Shown here: positions 7,694-16,200 of the stretch, piece by piece | Numbering within the stretch: position 1 is the stretch's first letter | Layout: each line of letters begins with the position of its first letter | Assembly: GCF_024649945.1 (NCBI RefSeq) | Contig: NZ_JANKMS010000003.1 | Coordinates: 124,001-188,000 of the forward strand | DNA length: 64,000 nt | Direction of reading: 5' to 3' | Origin: Flavobacterium panacis | Lineage (GTDB): Bacteria; Bacteroidota; Bacteroidia; Flavobacteriales; Flavobacteriaceae | Made by a program: the position numbers and the translations under genes | The notes under the pieces: generated by a model | What the model saw: only the letters and a program-made list of their open reading frames with translations | What the model was told of the DNA's origin: nothing | Database searches by the model: none

Positions 7694-9805
7694 ATGAAAC
7701 AGATTATACAATCTTTTAAGACTGGTGAAACAATACTTGAAGAGGTTCCTGCTCCTTTAGTTGCTAAAGGAAATGTATTAATAAAATCAACACACTCTTT
7801 GGTTTCTTTAGGAACTGAGCGAATGTTGGTAGAGTTTGGAAAATCTAATTTAATATCAAAAGCTCGACAACAACCCGATAAGGTAAAACAAGTTTTAGAT
7901 AAAATAAAAACAGAAGGACTTTTACCAACACTTGAAGCTGTTTTTAATAAGCTAGGAGAACCATTGCCTTTGGGGTATTGTAATGTAGGAGTTGTTATTG
8001 CAGTTGGAGAAGGTGTTAGTGAGTTTAAAGTAGGCGATAGAGTAGCTTCAAACGGACAACATGCAGAGTATGTATGTGTTCCCAAAAATTTAGTTGCTTC
8101 TATTCCAGATAATGTTACAGATGAGCAAGCAACTTTTACAGTTATTGGTTCAATTGGACTGCAGGGTATTCGATTATTAAATCCAACCTTAGGCGAAACT
8201 ATTGTTGTTGTTGGTTTAGGTTTGATAGGATTACTAACAGCACAATTATTAATAGCAAATGGCTGTAAAGTAATTGGGATAGATATTGATGAAAGTAAAT
8301 TAAATTTGGCAAAGGAATGGGGAATTATTCCATTTAATCCAAGAAATGGCGATGTTGTCAAATTCGTTCAGGAATGTACTGGAGATATTGGTGCAGATGG
8401 TGTTGTTATTACTGCCTCAGCAAAAAACAATGAGATTATTTCTCAAGCAGCTAGAATGTCTAGAAAAAGAGGTCGTATCATCTTAGTTGGGGTTATTGGA
8501 TTAGATCTAAGTAGAGCTGAGTTTTACGAAAAAGAGCTAACTTTTCAAGTTTCATGTTCTTATGGGCCTGGTAGATATGATGAAAACTATGAAAACAGAG
8601 GTATTGATTATCCATTACCATTTGTTAGATGGACAGAAAAAAGAAATTTTGAAGCAATTTTGCAATCAATTTCATCTGGAAAATTGCTAGTAGATAAAAT
8701 GGTATCTCAGGTAGTTCCTTTAGATAATTATATGCAAATATATAAAGAAATTGGAGCTAGTAAAGCTATAGCTTCTATTTTGAAGTATGATGAAAATACA
8801 AATATCCCTAAAAATACAATTGAGCTGAAGCCTTCAAATTATGAAGGACAAAAAGGTGTAATTGCAGTAATAGGCTCTGGTAATTTTACAAAAATGACAA
8901 TGCTTCCAGCATTAAAGGGAAGTGGGGCCATTAATAAATATATTGCAAGTAAAGGAGGAGTAAGTGGAACCGCAATGGCTCAAAAATATCTTTTCTCTCA
9001 TTCTACTACAAACACGGAGGATATTCTTAAGGATAGTGAAGTTGATTTGGTATTAATTACAACGCGTCATAATCTCCATGCTCCAATGGTCGTAAAATGT
9101 TTAGAAGCAAATAAGCATGTTTTTGTAGAAAAACCTTTAGCTTTAAATGAAGAGGAATTACTTCAGGTTATTGAAGCGCAAAAGAAATCTGAAAAAACTA
9201 TAATGGTTGGTTTTAACAGAAGATTTTCTCCTCACGCACTAAAGATGAAGTCGCTACTTGGAAATTCGCAAATTAATGTAATTGCAACAATGAATGCAGG
9301 GGCAATACCAAAAAATGTTTGGGTACATGATATGCAAGTTGGAGGCGGAAGAATTATTGGTGAAGCTTGTCACTTTATTGATTTAATTACATATTTGACA
9401 GGTAGTAAAGTAAAATCTGTTTGTATGAACGCAATGGGAGTTAATCCTGAAGAAAACACTGATAATGCGAGTATTTTATTAAAGTACGAAAATGGTTCTA
9501 CAGGAGTTATCAATTATTTTTCAAATGGTTCAAAAGCTTATTCAAAAGAAAGAATTGAAGTATATTCTCAAGAGAGAACATTAATAATGGATAATTTTAT
9601 AAAAACAGAAGGATTTGGTTTTAAAGGTTTTTCTAAATTAAAAACTCGATTAGATAAAGGTCATAAAAACCAATTTCACAAATTAATTGAGCAGACAAAA
9701 AATGGCGGAGAACCATTAATACCTTTCGAAGAGTTAATAAATACTTCTAAAGCTAGTTTTGCAGCTATTGAGAGTTTAAAAACAAATAGTTGGATTTCTA
9801 TTTAA
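7694..9805 (+). CDS. Two-domain oxidoreductase: MDR dehydrogenase fused to Gfo/Idh/MocA
   Basis: A 703-residue fusion. Residues 1 to about 370 form a medium-chain dehydrogenase/reductase (zinc-alcohol-dehydrogenase-like) with the dinucleotide motif VVGLGLIGLLTA. Residues from about 385 form a Gfo/Idh/MocA oxidoreductase with IAVIGSGNFTKMTM and the family signature EKPLAL. Each half has its own NAD(P) fold, so two consecutive redox steps on a sugar or sugar nucleotide are plausible. This fusion is often found beside heparinase II/III-like genes in O-antigen clusters, as here (the next gene starts 8 bases downstream). The reaction is not established. It is cytoplasmic, with no signal peptide. 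Confidence 0.85.
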   Translation: MKQIIQSFKTGETILEEVPAPLVAKGNVLIKSTHSLVSLGTERMLVEFGKSNLISKARQQPDKVKQVLDKIKTEGLLPTLEAVFNKLGEPLPLGYCNVGVVIAVGEGVSEFKVGDRVASNGQHAEYVCVPKNLVASIPDNVTDEQATFTVIGSIGLQGIRLLNPTLGETIVVVGLGLIGLLTAQLLIANGCKVIGIDIDESKLNLAKEWGIIPFNPRNGDVVKFVQECTGDIGADGVVITASAKNNEIISQAARMSRKRGRIILVGVIGLDLSRAEFYEKELTFQVSCSYGPGRYDENYENRGIDYPLPFVRWTEKRNFEAILQSISSGKLLVDKMVSQVVPLDNYMQIYKEIGASKAIASILKYDENTNIPKNTIELKPSNYEGQKGVIAVIGSGNFTKMTMLPALKGSGAINKYIASKGGVSGTAMAQKYLFSHSTTNTEDILKDSEVDLVLITTRHNLHAPMVVKCLEANKHVFVEKPLALNEEELLQVIEAQKKSEKTIMVGFNRRFSPHALKMKSLLGNSQINVIATMNAGAIPKNVWVHDMQVGGGRIIGEACHFIDLITYLTGSKVKSVCMNAMGVNPEENTDNASILLKYENGSTGVINYFSNGSKAYSKERIEVYSQERTLIMDNFIKTEGFGFKGFSKLKTRLDKGHKNQFHKLIEQTKNGGEPLIPFEELINTSKASFAAIESLKTNSWISI

Positions 9806-9812
9806 ATATCAG

Positions 9813-11693
9813 ATGAAATTAAAATTAGGAGTTCAACTTTTTTATAACATGGGATTACGATATACTTCATACCGTATTCTTCATGAGATAGAAAAAAGAA
9901 CAGGTGTATTAGAGAAAAGACATCCGTATTTCTTTAAAAATCCGTCTTCTCAATCATTGGAGAAGTGGCGATTAAATACGCCAGATTTTGTAATAAAAGA
10001 AAGAGAAAAATTAACATTTTTAAAAAGTCCCTCGCTTTCGCTTAAAGAAAAAGTAAATCTTATAAAATCTGGTTCCTTACTTTTTTTTAATAGGGAATGG
10101 ATCGAAATAGGAAAAAATTATGATTGGCTTACTAATCCAGTAACAAATTATAAATATAATAATTCACTACATTGGTCAAAAATCCAGGATTTTAGTGCAG
10201 AAAATGGTGATATAAAGTACGTTTGGGAAAAGTCCAGATTTTCTTATTTATTAACTATTATTCGTAATGATTATCATAATGACGAGGACAATTCGTCATT
10301 TGTTTTTGATGAAATTGAAAATTGGATAAAAGAAAATCCTATAAATCAGGGACCAAATTGGAAATGTAGTCAAGAAATTTCGTTAAGAATCTTTAATTGG
10401 TGTTATGCATTATATTTTTATAAGAACAGCAATTCATTAACAGAGAAACGTTGGAGTGAAATTCAAAATGTAATTTATGCTTCGTTGCATCATGTATACT
10501 ATCATATAAATTTTTCAAGAATTGCAGTTCGTAATAATCATGCTATTACAGAAACGTTATTTTTAACATTAAGTGAATTTTTATTCCCATTTATACCTGA
10601 AACAAAAAAATGGGCAAAAAAAGGGAGAAAATGGTTTGAAAAAGAGATTAAGTATCAAATTTATCCAGATGGTACTTTTTTACAGTTTTCTATGAATTAT
10701 CATAGGGTACTGATTCAATTATTTTCATTAGGATTGTCAATAACCGAAAGACATAAAAAAAGGTTCAGTCCTATTGTTTATAATAGAGCTGAATTGTCTT
10801 TGAATTTTTTGTTTCAATGTCTCCAAGATGAAAATGGTTATTTACCTAATTATGGAGCTAATGATGGAGCACTATTTTTTCCACTTACAGAGTCTGACTA
10901 CAGAGATTATCGTCCGCAATTAAATACTTTACATCAAATCTTAAAAGGAATTCCTCTTTTTGATGATGTAAGTGAAGCCTGTCAAGATTTTAATTGGTTA
11001 TCTAATTGCTCTAATGGGAAAAAAGATACTCAATTAAAAAAAAAACAAGGAATTATTAATTTCCCTTACGGAGGATACTATTTAATTAGAGATAGTGATA
11101 CATTTACTTTTATAAGATGTGGAAAGCATAAAGATCGTCCAGCGCATGCAGATAACTTACATGTAGATGTTTGGTATAAAGGAATAAATTATTTGAGAGA
11201 TTCAGGAACTTATAAATACAATACTAGTAATGAAATGCAACAGTATTTTACAGGAACTGGAGCGCATAATTCTGTAACTATCGAGCATAAATCTCAAATG
11301 CTGAAAGGAAGTAGGTTTATTTGGTTTTATTGGTCTCAAGCAATTAAGGCTAAATTGATAGAGACGGAATCGACTTATATTTTTGAAGGTAGTATTAGTG
11401 CCTTTAGATATCTTAATCCTAAGGCAAGACACTCAAGAACTTTGATAAAAAGTAAAGGTAAATTAGATTGGGAGATAGAAGATAGAGTTGATAATTTAGA
11501 TAATAATCACAAAAATCAGATTTGGCATTTCGATGAAAATAATGTAAAATTTCATGCTACAATTGTCGATTGTGAGGTACAATCAAACAACATACAATCT
11601 TTTAATTCCTTATATTATGGAGAATATAAGGAAGGTAAAGCAATTTCTTTTCCATTTGAAAAAGATATAAAAACAAAAATTAATATACAATAA
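9813..11693 (+). CDS. Heparinase II/III-like protein of a polysaccharide cluster
   Basis: A 626-residue protein with an alpha-helical N-terminal part and a C-terminal beta-sandwich of the heparinase II/III family (from about residue 415). In the latter I see GGYYLIRDSD, a histidine-rich RPAHADNLHVDVW segment, the RDSGTYKYN turn and GAHNSVTIEH, all typical of this domain. Related lyases cleave uronic-acid polysaccharides, but no signal peptide is visible here, so it may act in the cytoplasm. It could be a transferase-like or editing enzyme. It is coupled to the two-domain oxidoreductase upstream and the WbuB-like transferase 2 bases downstream. Family call firm, role unknown. Confidence 0.82.
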   Translation: MKLKLGVQLFYNMGLRYTSYRILHEIEKRTGVLEKRHPYFFKNPSSQSLEKWRLNTPDFVIKEREKLTFLKSPSLSLKEKVNLIKSGSLLFFNREWIEIGKNYDWLTNPVTNYKYNNSLHWSKIQDFSAENGDIKYVWEKSRFSYLLTIIRNDYHNDEDNSSFVFDEIENWIKENPINQGPNWKCSQEISLRIFNWCYALYFYKNSNSLTEKRWSEIQNVIYASLHHVYYHINFSRIAVRNNHAITETLFLTLSEFLFPFIPETKKWAKKGRKWFEKEIKYQIYPDGTFLQFSMNYHRVLIQLFSLGLSITERHKKRFSPIVYNRAELSLNFLFQCLQDENGYLPNYGANDGALFFPLTESDYRDYRPQLNTLHQILKGIPLFDDVSEACQDFNWLSNCSNGKKDTQLKKKQGIINFPYGGYYLIRDSDTFTFIRCGKHKDRPAHADNLHVDVWYKGINYLRDSGTYKYNTSNEMQQYFTGTGAHNSVTIEHKSQMLKGSRFIWFYWSQAIKAKLIETESTYIFEGSISAFRYLNPKARHSRTLIKSKGKLDWEIEDRVDNLDNNHKNQIWHFDENNVKFHATIVDCEVQSNNIQSFNSLYYGEYKEGKAISFPFEKDIKTKINIQ

Positions 11694-11695
11694 CG

Positions 11696-12937
11696 ATGAA
11701 TATTTTACTTTTACATCAATACTTTCTTGAAGAAGATGATTCTGGTGGATCAAGATGGAATGAAATGGCAAAAACATGGATTGAGGAGGGGCACAATATT
11801 ACTGTAATAGCTGGAATGATGCATTATGTTGGCAATTCAAAACGTGATGAGTATAAAAAGAAATATTTTGTAAAAAAACAACAAGGAGCAGTGACCGTAC
11901 ATAGAACTCATGTATCTGAAGCTTATAATTCTGGTTTTTTAGGACGTTTATGGGGGTATTTTTCATTCATGTTTTCATCTATATGGGCGGGTATTTTCAA
12001 AGTCGATGGTAAGTTTGATGTTATTATTGTTACTTCTCCTCCTTTATTTGTAGGGTTCAGTGGTTATTTAATATCAAGATTTAAAAGAATTCCATTGGTT
12101 TTTGAAATTAGAGATTTATGGCCTGAATCAGCAATAGATACTGGAGTACTAACCAATAAATGGATTATTAAAGCGGCATATTGGTTCGAAAAATTTATTT
12201 ATAAAAGAGCGGATTTAATCAATGTTCTTACACCTGCCTTTTATAATACATTAAGAGATGTAAAAAATGTCCCAGAAAGTAAATTAATTATGATTCCGAA
12301 CGCGGCTGACTTCAGTCTTTCTGATGAGTTGAATGAAACATTCGATAGAAATAGTTTCAGAAAGGAACATAATCTGGAAAATTATTTTGTTATTACATAT
12401 GTTGGAGCACATGGCTTAGCAAATCATTTAGAACAAATTATTGAAGCTGGAAAAGTCTTGCATGATACAAATGTTCTTTTTTTATTAATTGGACAAGGAA
12501 TGGAAAAAGAAAGATTAATTAAATTGGCTGCTGAAGGAAATGTGAAAAATGTAAGATTTATTGATCCAGTTCCAAAAAAGGAAGTATTTAAATATATTTT
12601 GGCTTCAGAAATGGGAGCATCTGTGTTAAAAAAGGTTGATACATTTAAGACGGTATATTCTAATAAAACCTTTGATTATTTTTCTTGTAAAACCCCAATA
12701 CTAATGGCCATTGATGGAGTTTCAAGAGAGTTGGTTGAAATAGCAAATGCAGGAACATATATTGAACCCGAAAACATCAGTGAATACAATAGAGTAATCA
12801 GACATTATTTAAGTAATCCGTCTCAATTAGTAAAGGAAGGAAATAATGGGTTTCAGTATGCGAAAATTAATTTTGACAGACAAATTCTTGCTAAAAAATA
12901 TATTAAGTTAATTGAAAACATAATTTATGATGTATAA
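11696..12937 (+). CDS. Glycosyltransferase GT4, WbuB-like
   Basis: A 413-residue GT-B enzyme. The opening LLLHQYFLEEDDSGGSRW and the segment FEIRDLWPESAIDTGVL are hallmarks of the WbuB/Cap5L-like group, whose characterised members transfer N-acetyl-L-fucosamine. The C-terminal nucleotide-sugar site reads SNKTFDYFSCKTPIL, the WbuB-type variant of the E-x7-E region, with Asp in place of the usual Glu. Its 3' end overlaps the following initiating transferase by 8-11 bases. No fnlA/B/C (FucNAc synthesis) genes are in the window. They would have to lie upstream or elsewhere if the donor is UDP-FucNAc, so donor specificity is only suggested. Confidence 0.85.
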   Translation: MNILLLHQYFLEEDDSGGSRWNEMAKTWIEEGHNITVIAGMMHYVGNSKRDEYKKKYFVKKQQGAVTVHRTHVSEAYNSGFLGRLWGYFSFMFSSIWAGIFKVDGKFDVIIVTSPPLFVGFSGYLISRFKRIPLVFEIRDLWPESAIDTGVLTNKWIIKAAYWFEKFIYKRADLINVLTPAFYNTLRDVKNVPESKLIMIPNAADFSLSDELNETFDRNSFRKEHNLENYFVITYVGAHGLANHLEQIIEAGKVLHDTNVLFLLIGQGMEKERLIKLAAEGNVKNVRFIDPVPKKEVFKYILASEMGASVLKKVDTFKTVYSNKTFDYFSCKTPILMAIDGVSRELVEIANAGTYIEPENISEYNRVIRHYLSNPSQLVKEGNNGFQYAKINFDRQILAKKYIKLIENIIYDV

Positions 12938-13532
12938 AATTTTGTTTAAAAGAGTTATTGATTTTTTTATATCATTAATTTTTTTAATTATTTTTTCTCC
13001 GATTTTCATTATTGTCACTACATTTTTAGTTATTGCTAATCAAGGGAAACCATTTTTTATTCAAGTTCGACCAGGCAAGGATGGTAAAGAATTTAAAATT
13101 ATTAAATTCAAAACTATGAATGATAAAAAAGACAGTCATGGTAATTTGTTAGCTGATGAGTTTCGTTTGACAACTGTAGGGGCTTTTGTAAGAAAAACGT
13201 CTTTGGATGAAATTCCACAATTATTGAATGTACTGAAAGGTGACATGAGTTTAATTGGTCCAAGACCATTGCTTCCACAATACATGTCTTTATATAATGA
13301 TTTTCAAAAGCAAAGACATAATATTAAGCCAGGAATTACAGGTTGGGCCCAAATAAATGGGAGAAATGCAATTTCGTGGGAGCAAAAATTTGAATATGAT
13401 GTTTATTATGTTCAAAATATTTCACTTGCATTAGATGTAAAAATAGTATTTTTAACCATAAAAAAGGTGTTCATCTCGGAAGGTATTAATGCTGATAATT
13501 CAGCAACTACAGAAGCATTTAAAGGAAACTAA
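12927..13532 (+). CDS. PglC-like initiating phosphosugar transferase
   Basis: A 201-residue monotopic phosphoglycosyl transferase of the bacterial sugar transferase family. It transfers sugar-1-phosphate from a UDP-sugar to undecaprenyl phosphate and so starts the repeat unit. It has one N-terminal re-entrant or membrane helix (residues 8-30), the catalytic Asp-Glu dyad in SLDEIPQLLNVLKGDMSLIG, then the PRPLLPQY and GITGWAQINGRN blocks. The length is that of minimal PglC-type enzymes rather than long WcaJ types. With the PglE-, PglD- and PglF-like genes nearby, the likely substrate is a UDP-2,4-diamino-2,4,6-trideoxyhexose derivative. Starts at 12927 or 12930 are equally possible. Confidence 0.88.
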   Translation: MMYKILFKRVIDFFISLIFLIIFSPIFIIVTTFLVIANQGKPFFIQVRPGKDGKEFKIIKFKTMNDKKDSHGNLLADEFRLTTVGAFVRKTSLDEIPQLLNVLKGDMSLIGPRPLLPQYMSLYNDFQKQRHNIKPGITGWAQINGRNAISWEQKFEYDVYYVQNISLALDVKIVFLTIKKVFISEGINADNSATTEAFKGN

Positions 13533-13533
13533 T

Positions 13534-14535
13534 ATGGGAATGATTATAAAAGCAATTGAATATGTTTATCCTGAGAACAAAATCACTAATGAAGATTTAG
13601 GAAAAATGTATCCAGATTATGACTTTTCAAAATTTGAAGAGAAAGTTGGTATTAAAAATAGATATTGGGTTAAAGAGGAAACTGCTTTTGATTTAGCTCT
13701 TCAGGCTTGCGAAAAGCTTTTTGAAAATCAGGATAAAAATCAAATAGATTATATTTTGTATTGCACGCAAAGTCCTGAATATTTTTTACCAACAACAGCT
13801 TGTATACTACAAAACAAGTTGGGACTAAAAAAAAATATTGGAGCATTAGATTTTAATTTAGGTTGTTCAGGATTTACATATGGTGTGAGTTTGGCAAAAG
13901 GTTTAATTTTGTCAGGACAAGTTAAAAATGTTTTACTAGTAACGGCAGAAACGTACTCAAAATATCTGCACCCTCTAGATCGTTCAAATAGAGCGATATT
14001 TGGAGATGCTGCAACAGCAACATTAATTTCATACGACGAAATTGATGGTATTGGAGAATTTATTTTTGGAACAGATGGATCTGGTTTTGATAAACTTATA
14101 GTAAAAAATGGTTGTAGTAGATTTCCATTTGACCAAAATGCACCAGAAATAGTATATGGGACCGATAATACTTATAGCGATAATCATTTGTACATGAATG
14201 GACCAGAGGTCTTTAATTTTACTAGCGAGGTAATACCAAGTTTTACAAAAGAAATATTAGAGAAAAATAATGTAAGCACAGATGATGTACACCAATTTGT
14301 ATTCCATCAGGCAAATGCTTATATGCTTAATTTCATGCGTAAAAGATTAAAAATTCAAAGTGAAATTTTTTTTATTGATTTAGAAAACGGAGGAAATACT
14401 GTTTCCTGTACAATTCCAATTGCTTTAAAGAAATACAGTGAAACGATTGAAAGTGAAAAAATAGTTGCAATTGTTGGATTTGGAGTAGGACTTTCATGGT
14501 CAGGGGGCTTGATTAAAATTAAAAATAAATTATAA
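13534..14535 (+). CDS. 3-oxoacyl-ACP synthase III (KAS III, FabH-like)
   Basis: A 333-residue thiolase-fold condensing enzyme. I place the start at the ATG at 13534, because AAAGGAAA lies just upstream and a start at 13489 would run through the end of the transferase gene. The KAS III triad is complete: Cys111 in NLGCSGFTYG, His258 in FHQANAY and Asn288 in ENGGNTVS. It would condense an acyl-CoA with malonyl-ACP. It is followed at once by a dedicated acyl carrier protein, a ketoreductase and an acyltransferase. It therefore probably builds a short 3-hydroxyacyl group for a sugar rather than serving general fatty acid synthesis. The primer length is unknown. Confidence 0.9.
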   Translation: MGMIIKAIEYVYPENKITNEDLGKMYPDYDFSKFEEKVGIKNRYWVKEETAFDLALQACEKLFENQDKNQIDYILYCTQSPEYFLPTTACILQNKLGLKKNIGALDFNLGCSGFTYGVSLAKGLILSGQVKNVLLVTAETYSKYLHPLDRSNRAIFGDAATATLISYDEIDGIGEFIFGTDGSGFDKLIVKNGCSRFPFDQNAPEIVYGTDNTYSDNHLYMNGPEVFNFTSEVIPSFTKEILEKNNVSTDDVHQFVFHQANAYMLNFMRKRLKIQSEIFFIDLENGGNTVSCTIPIALKKYSETIESEKIVAIVGFGVGLSWSGGLIKIKNKL

Positions 14536-14546
14536 AAAAATAAATT

Positions 14547-14777
14547 ATGGAAAAGAAAGAATTCATTTTAGCATTAGGGGAAGAGTTAGAAATTGAAACG
14601 ACTTTAGAGCATACTACAAATCTTAAAGACTTAGATGAATGGGATTCAATGGCGGCAATGGTATTGATTGGATTTGTATCAAATGAGTTTGGAGTTACCT
14701 TAAATGCTGACGACTTAAAAGAAATTACAACAATTGACTCTTTAATTGAAAGAATAGGATTAGATAAATTCAATTAA
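14547..14777 (+). CDS. Acyl carrier protein
   Basis: A 76-residue acidic four-helix protein. The phosphopantetheine attachment site is Ser34 in DEWDSMAAM, which corresponds to the DSL motif of standard ACPs with Met in place of Leu. It starts 11 bases after the KAS III gene. The dedicated carrier beside KAS III and an SDR suggests that the acyl chain stays on this ACP until it is passed to a sugar. It differs from housekeeping AcpP in the motif and in its WDS spacing, which is closer to ACPs of polyketide-like or sugar-modification clusters. It would need a phosphopantetheinyl transferase from elsewhere in the genome. Confidence 0.9.
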   Translation: MEKKEFILALGEELEIETTLEHTTNLKDLDEWDSMAAMVLIGFVSNEFGVTLNADDLKEITTIDSLIERIGLDKFN

Positions 14778-14833
14778 TATATTTCAGAAATTTATTAAAA
14801 TAGAAATAAAGGGAAATATTAGTAGGATTCAAG

Positions 14834-15571
14834 ATGATAAAAGGAAAAAAAATATTAATTACAGGAGCGACTTCAGGTATTGGACTAGCTCTTTGCGAAT
14901 TTTTATTAAATAGTGACTGTAACATAATTGCTGTAGGTCGAAATGAAGATAAAATTAGCCATTTGAAAAATAAGTTTCAGGAAAATTTTAAATTCGTTTC
15001 TCTTGATCTTAATTTGTTCGATGATTATAAAAAAATTTTTGATGATTCATTGACAGGTAAGAAGTTCGATGGCTTTGTACATTGTGCGGGAATAGAAGAA
15101 ACTTTGCCGTTAACGTTGTATAATACACAGTCTGTGAAAAAAATATTTGATATTAATGTTTTTTCAGGAATAGAATTGTTGAGGTATTTTTCAAAGCAAA
15201 AATATTCAAATGATGGAGCTAGTGTAGTATATGTATCTTCTGTTATGGGAGAGTTAGGTCAGCCTGGAAAAATTGGATATTGTTCTACGAAGTCAGCTAT
15301 TTTAGGATTAGTAAGATCATCATCTCTGGAGCTTGCAAAAAGAAAATTTAGAGTTAACGCGATTTCTCCTGGAATTGTAAATACACCGATGACTCAGAAG
15401 TTGTTTTCGCAAATAGAGGATGAAAATGTTACGAAAATCAAGGAAATGCATCCTCTAGGTATAGGAGAGGTTGAAGATGTTGTCCCTCTGATTACTTTCT
15501 TGCTTTCAGACCATAGTAAATGGATTACAGGACAAAATATTAAAATAGATGGAGGGTACTCAGTACAGTAA
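14834..15571 (+). CDS. SDR, 3-oxoacyl-ACP reductase-like (FabG family)
   Basis: A 245-residue classical short-chain dehydrogenase. The cofactor motif TGATSGIG is at residues 10-17, NAG is replaced by CAG near residue 84, and the catalytic residues are Ser136, Tyr149 and Lys153 (YCSTK). The C terminus WITGQNIKIDGGYSVQ is typical of FabG. It sits 56 bases after the ACP gene and overlaps the acyltransferase gene by 23 bases. It most likely reduces the 3-oxoacyl-ACP made by the adjacent KAS III to 3-hydroxyacyl-ACP. No dehydratase or enoyl reductase follows, so the hydroxyl group should remain. Confidence 0.87.
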   Translation: MIKGKKILITGATSGIGLALCEFLLNSDCNIIAVGRNEDKISHLKNKFQENFKFVSLDLNLFDDYKKIFDDSLTGKKFDGFVHCAGIEETLPLTLYNTQSVKKIFDINVFSGIELLRYFSKQKYSNDGASVVYVSSVMGELGQPGKIGYCSTKSAILGLVRSSSLELAKRKFRVNAISPGIVNTPMTQKLFSQIEDENVTKIKEMHPLGIGEVEDVVPLITFLLSDHSKWITGQNIKIDGGYSVQ

Positions 15572-16196
15572 TGACGAAATCATAATTCTCGGAGCCGGAG
15601 GTTTAGCGAGAGAAATTGCGAGTTGGTATAATATATCTTCTCATAAAAATGGGAATATAATAGGTTTTATTGATGATAATTTAGATGCTTTAAACGATTA
15701 TAATATTAATCTTCAGATTTTAGGGAAAATAGATTTAGAACAGATAAAATATAATCAGAGTATTATTTGTGGAATTTCTAATGTAGAAGTAAAGGAAAAA
15801 TTATATCATGAAATCGTTAAAAATAAGATCTTAGTAAGATCATATATTCATGAATCATGTTTAATAGGTGAGAGAACAAATCTTGGAACCGGATTCGTTT
15901 TATTGCCTAATGCTTTAGTTTCCTGTGATGTTAGTATTGGTAATTTAGTTCTTGTAAATATTGGTTCTCAAGTAGGACATGATGTATCCATTGGGGATTT
16001 TACAAGTATTATGGCAAATGTTGATATAGGTGGAGGCGCAAAAATTGGTAAGAACGTTTTTATTGGATCAAATGCTGTTATTCTCCCAGGCGTAGTAATT
16101 CCAGACAATACCAGAATCGGTGCTGGGGCATTGGTTTTGAAGTCGATTAAACAATCAGGAACCTATTTTGGAAATCCTGCAAGAAAAATATTTTAA
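15549..16196 (+). CDS. Sugar N-/O-acyltransferase, NeuD/PglD family
   Basis: A 215-residue enzyme with an N-terminal Rossmann-like PglD_N domain (IIILGAGGLAREIASWYN, residues 11-28) and a C-terminal left-handed beta-helix of hexapeptide repeats. His144 in QVGHDVSIGD aligns with the catalytic base of PglD-type enzymes. PglD acetylates the 4-amino group of UDP-2-acetamido-4-amino sugars. Here the ACP-based acyl module directly upstream suggests that the donor may be a hydroxyacyl-ACP instead of acetyl-CoA. The only in-frame ATG is at 15549, inside the end of the reductase gene, so translational coupling is likely. Donor identity is an inference. Confidence 0.85.
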   Translation: MEGTQYSNDEIIILGAGGLAREIASWYNISSHKNGNIIGFIDDNLDALNDYNINLQILGKIDLEQIKYNQSIICGISNVEVKEKLYHEIVKNKILVRSYIHESCLIGERTNLGTGFVLLPNALVSCDVSIGNLVLVNIGSQVGHDVSIGDFTSIMANVDIGGGAKIGKNVFIGSNAVILPGVVIPDNTRIGAGALVLKSIKQSGTYFGNPARKIF

Positions 16197-16200
16197 ACAA

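Noticed and set aside
7687..8361. Long reading on the - strand across the two-domain oxidoreductase gene
   Set aside because: It is composed of Ser/Pro/Thr-rich low-complexity sequence typical of the complement of a real gene and has no motif. The + strand frame has clear domains.
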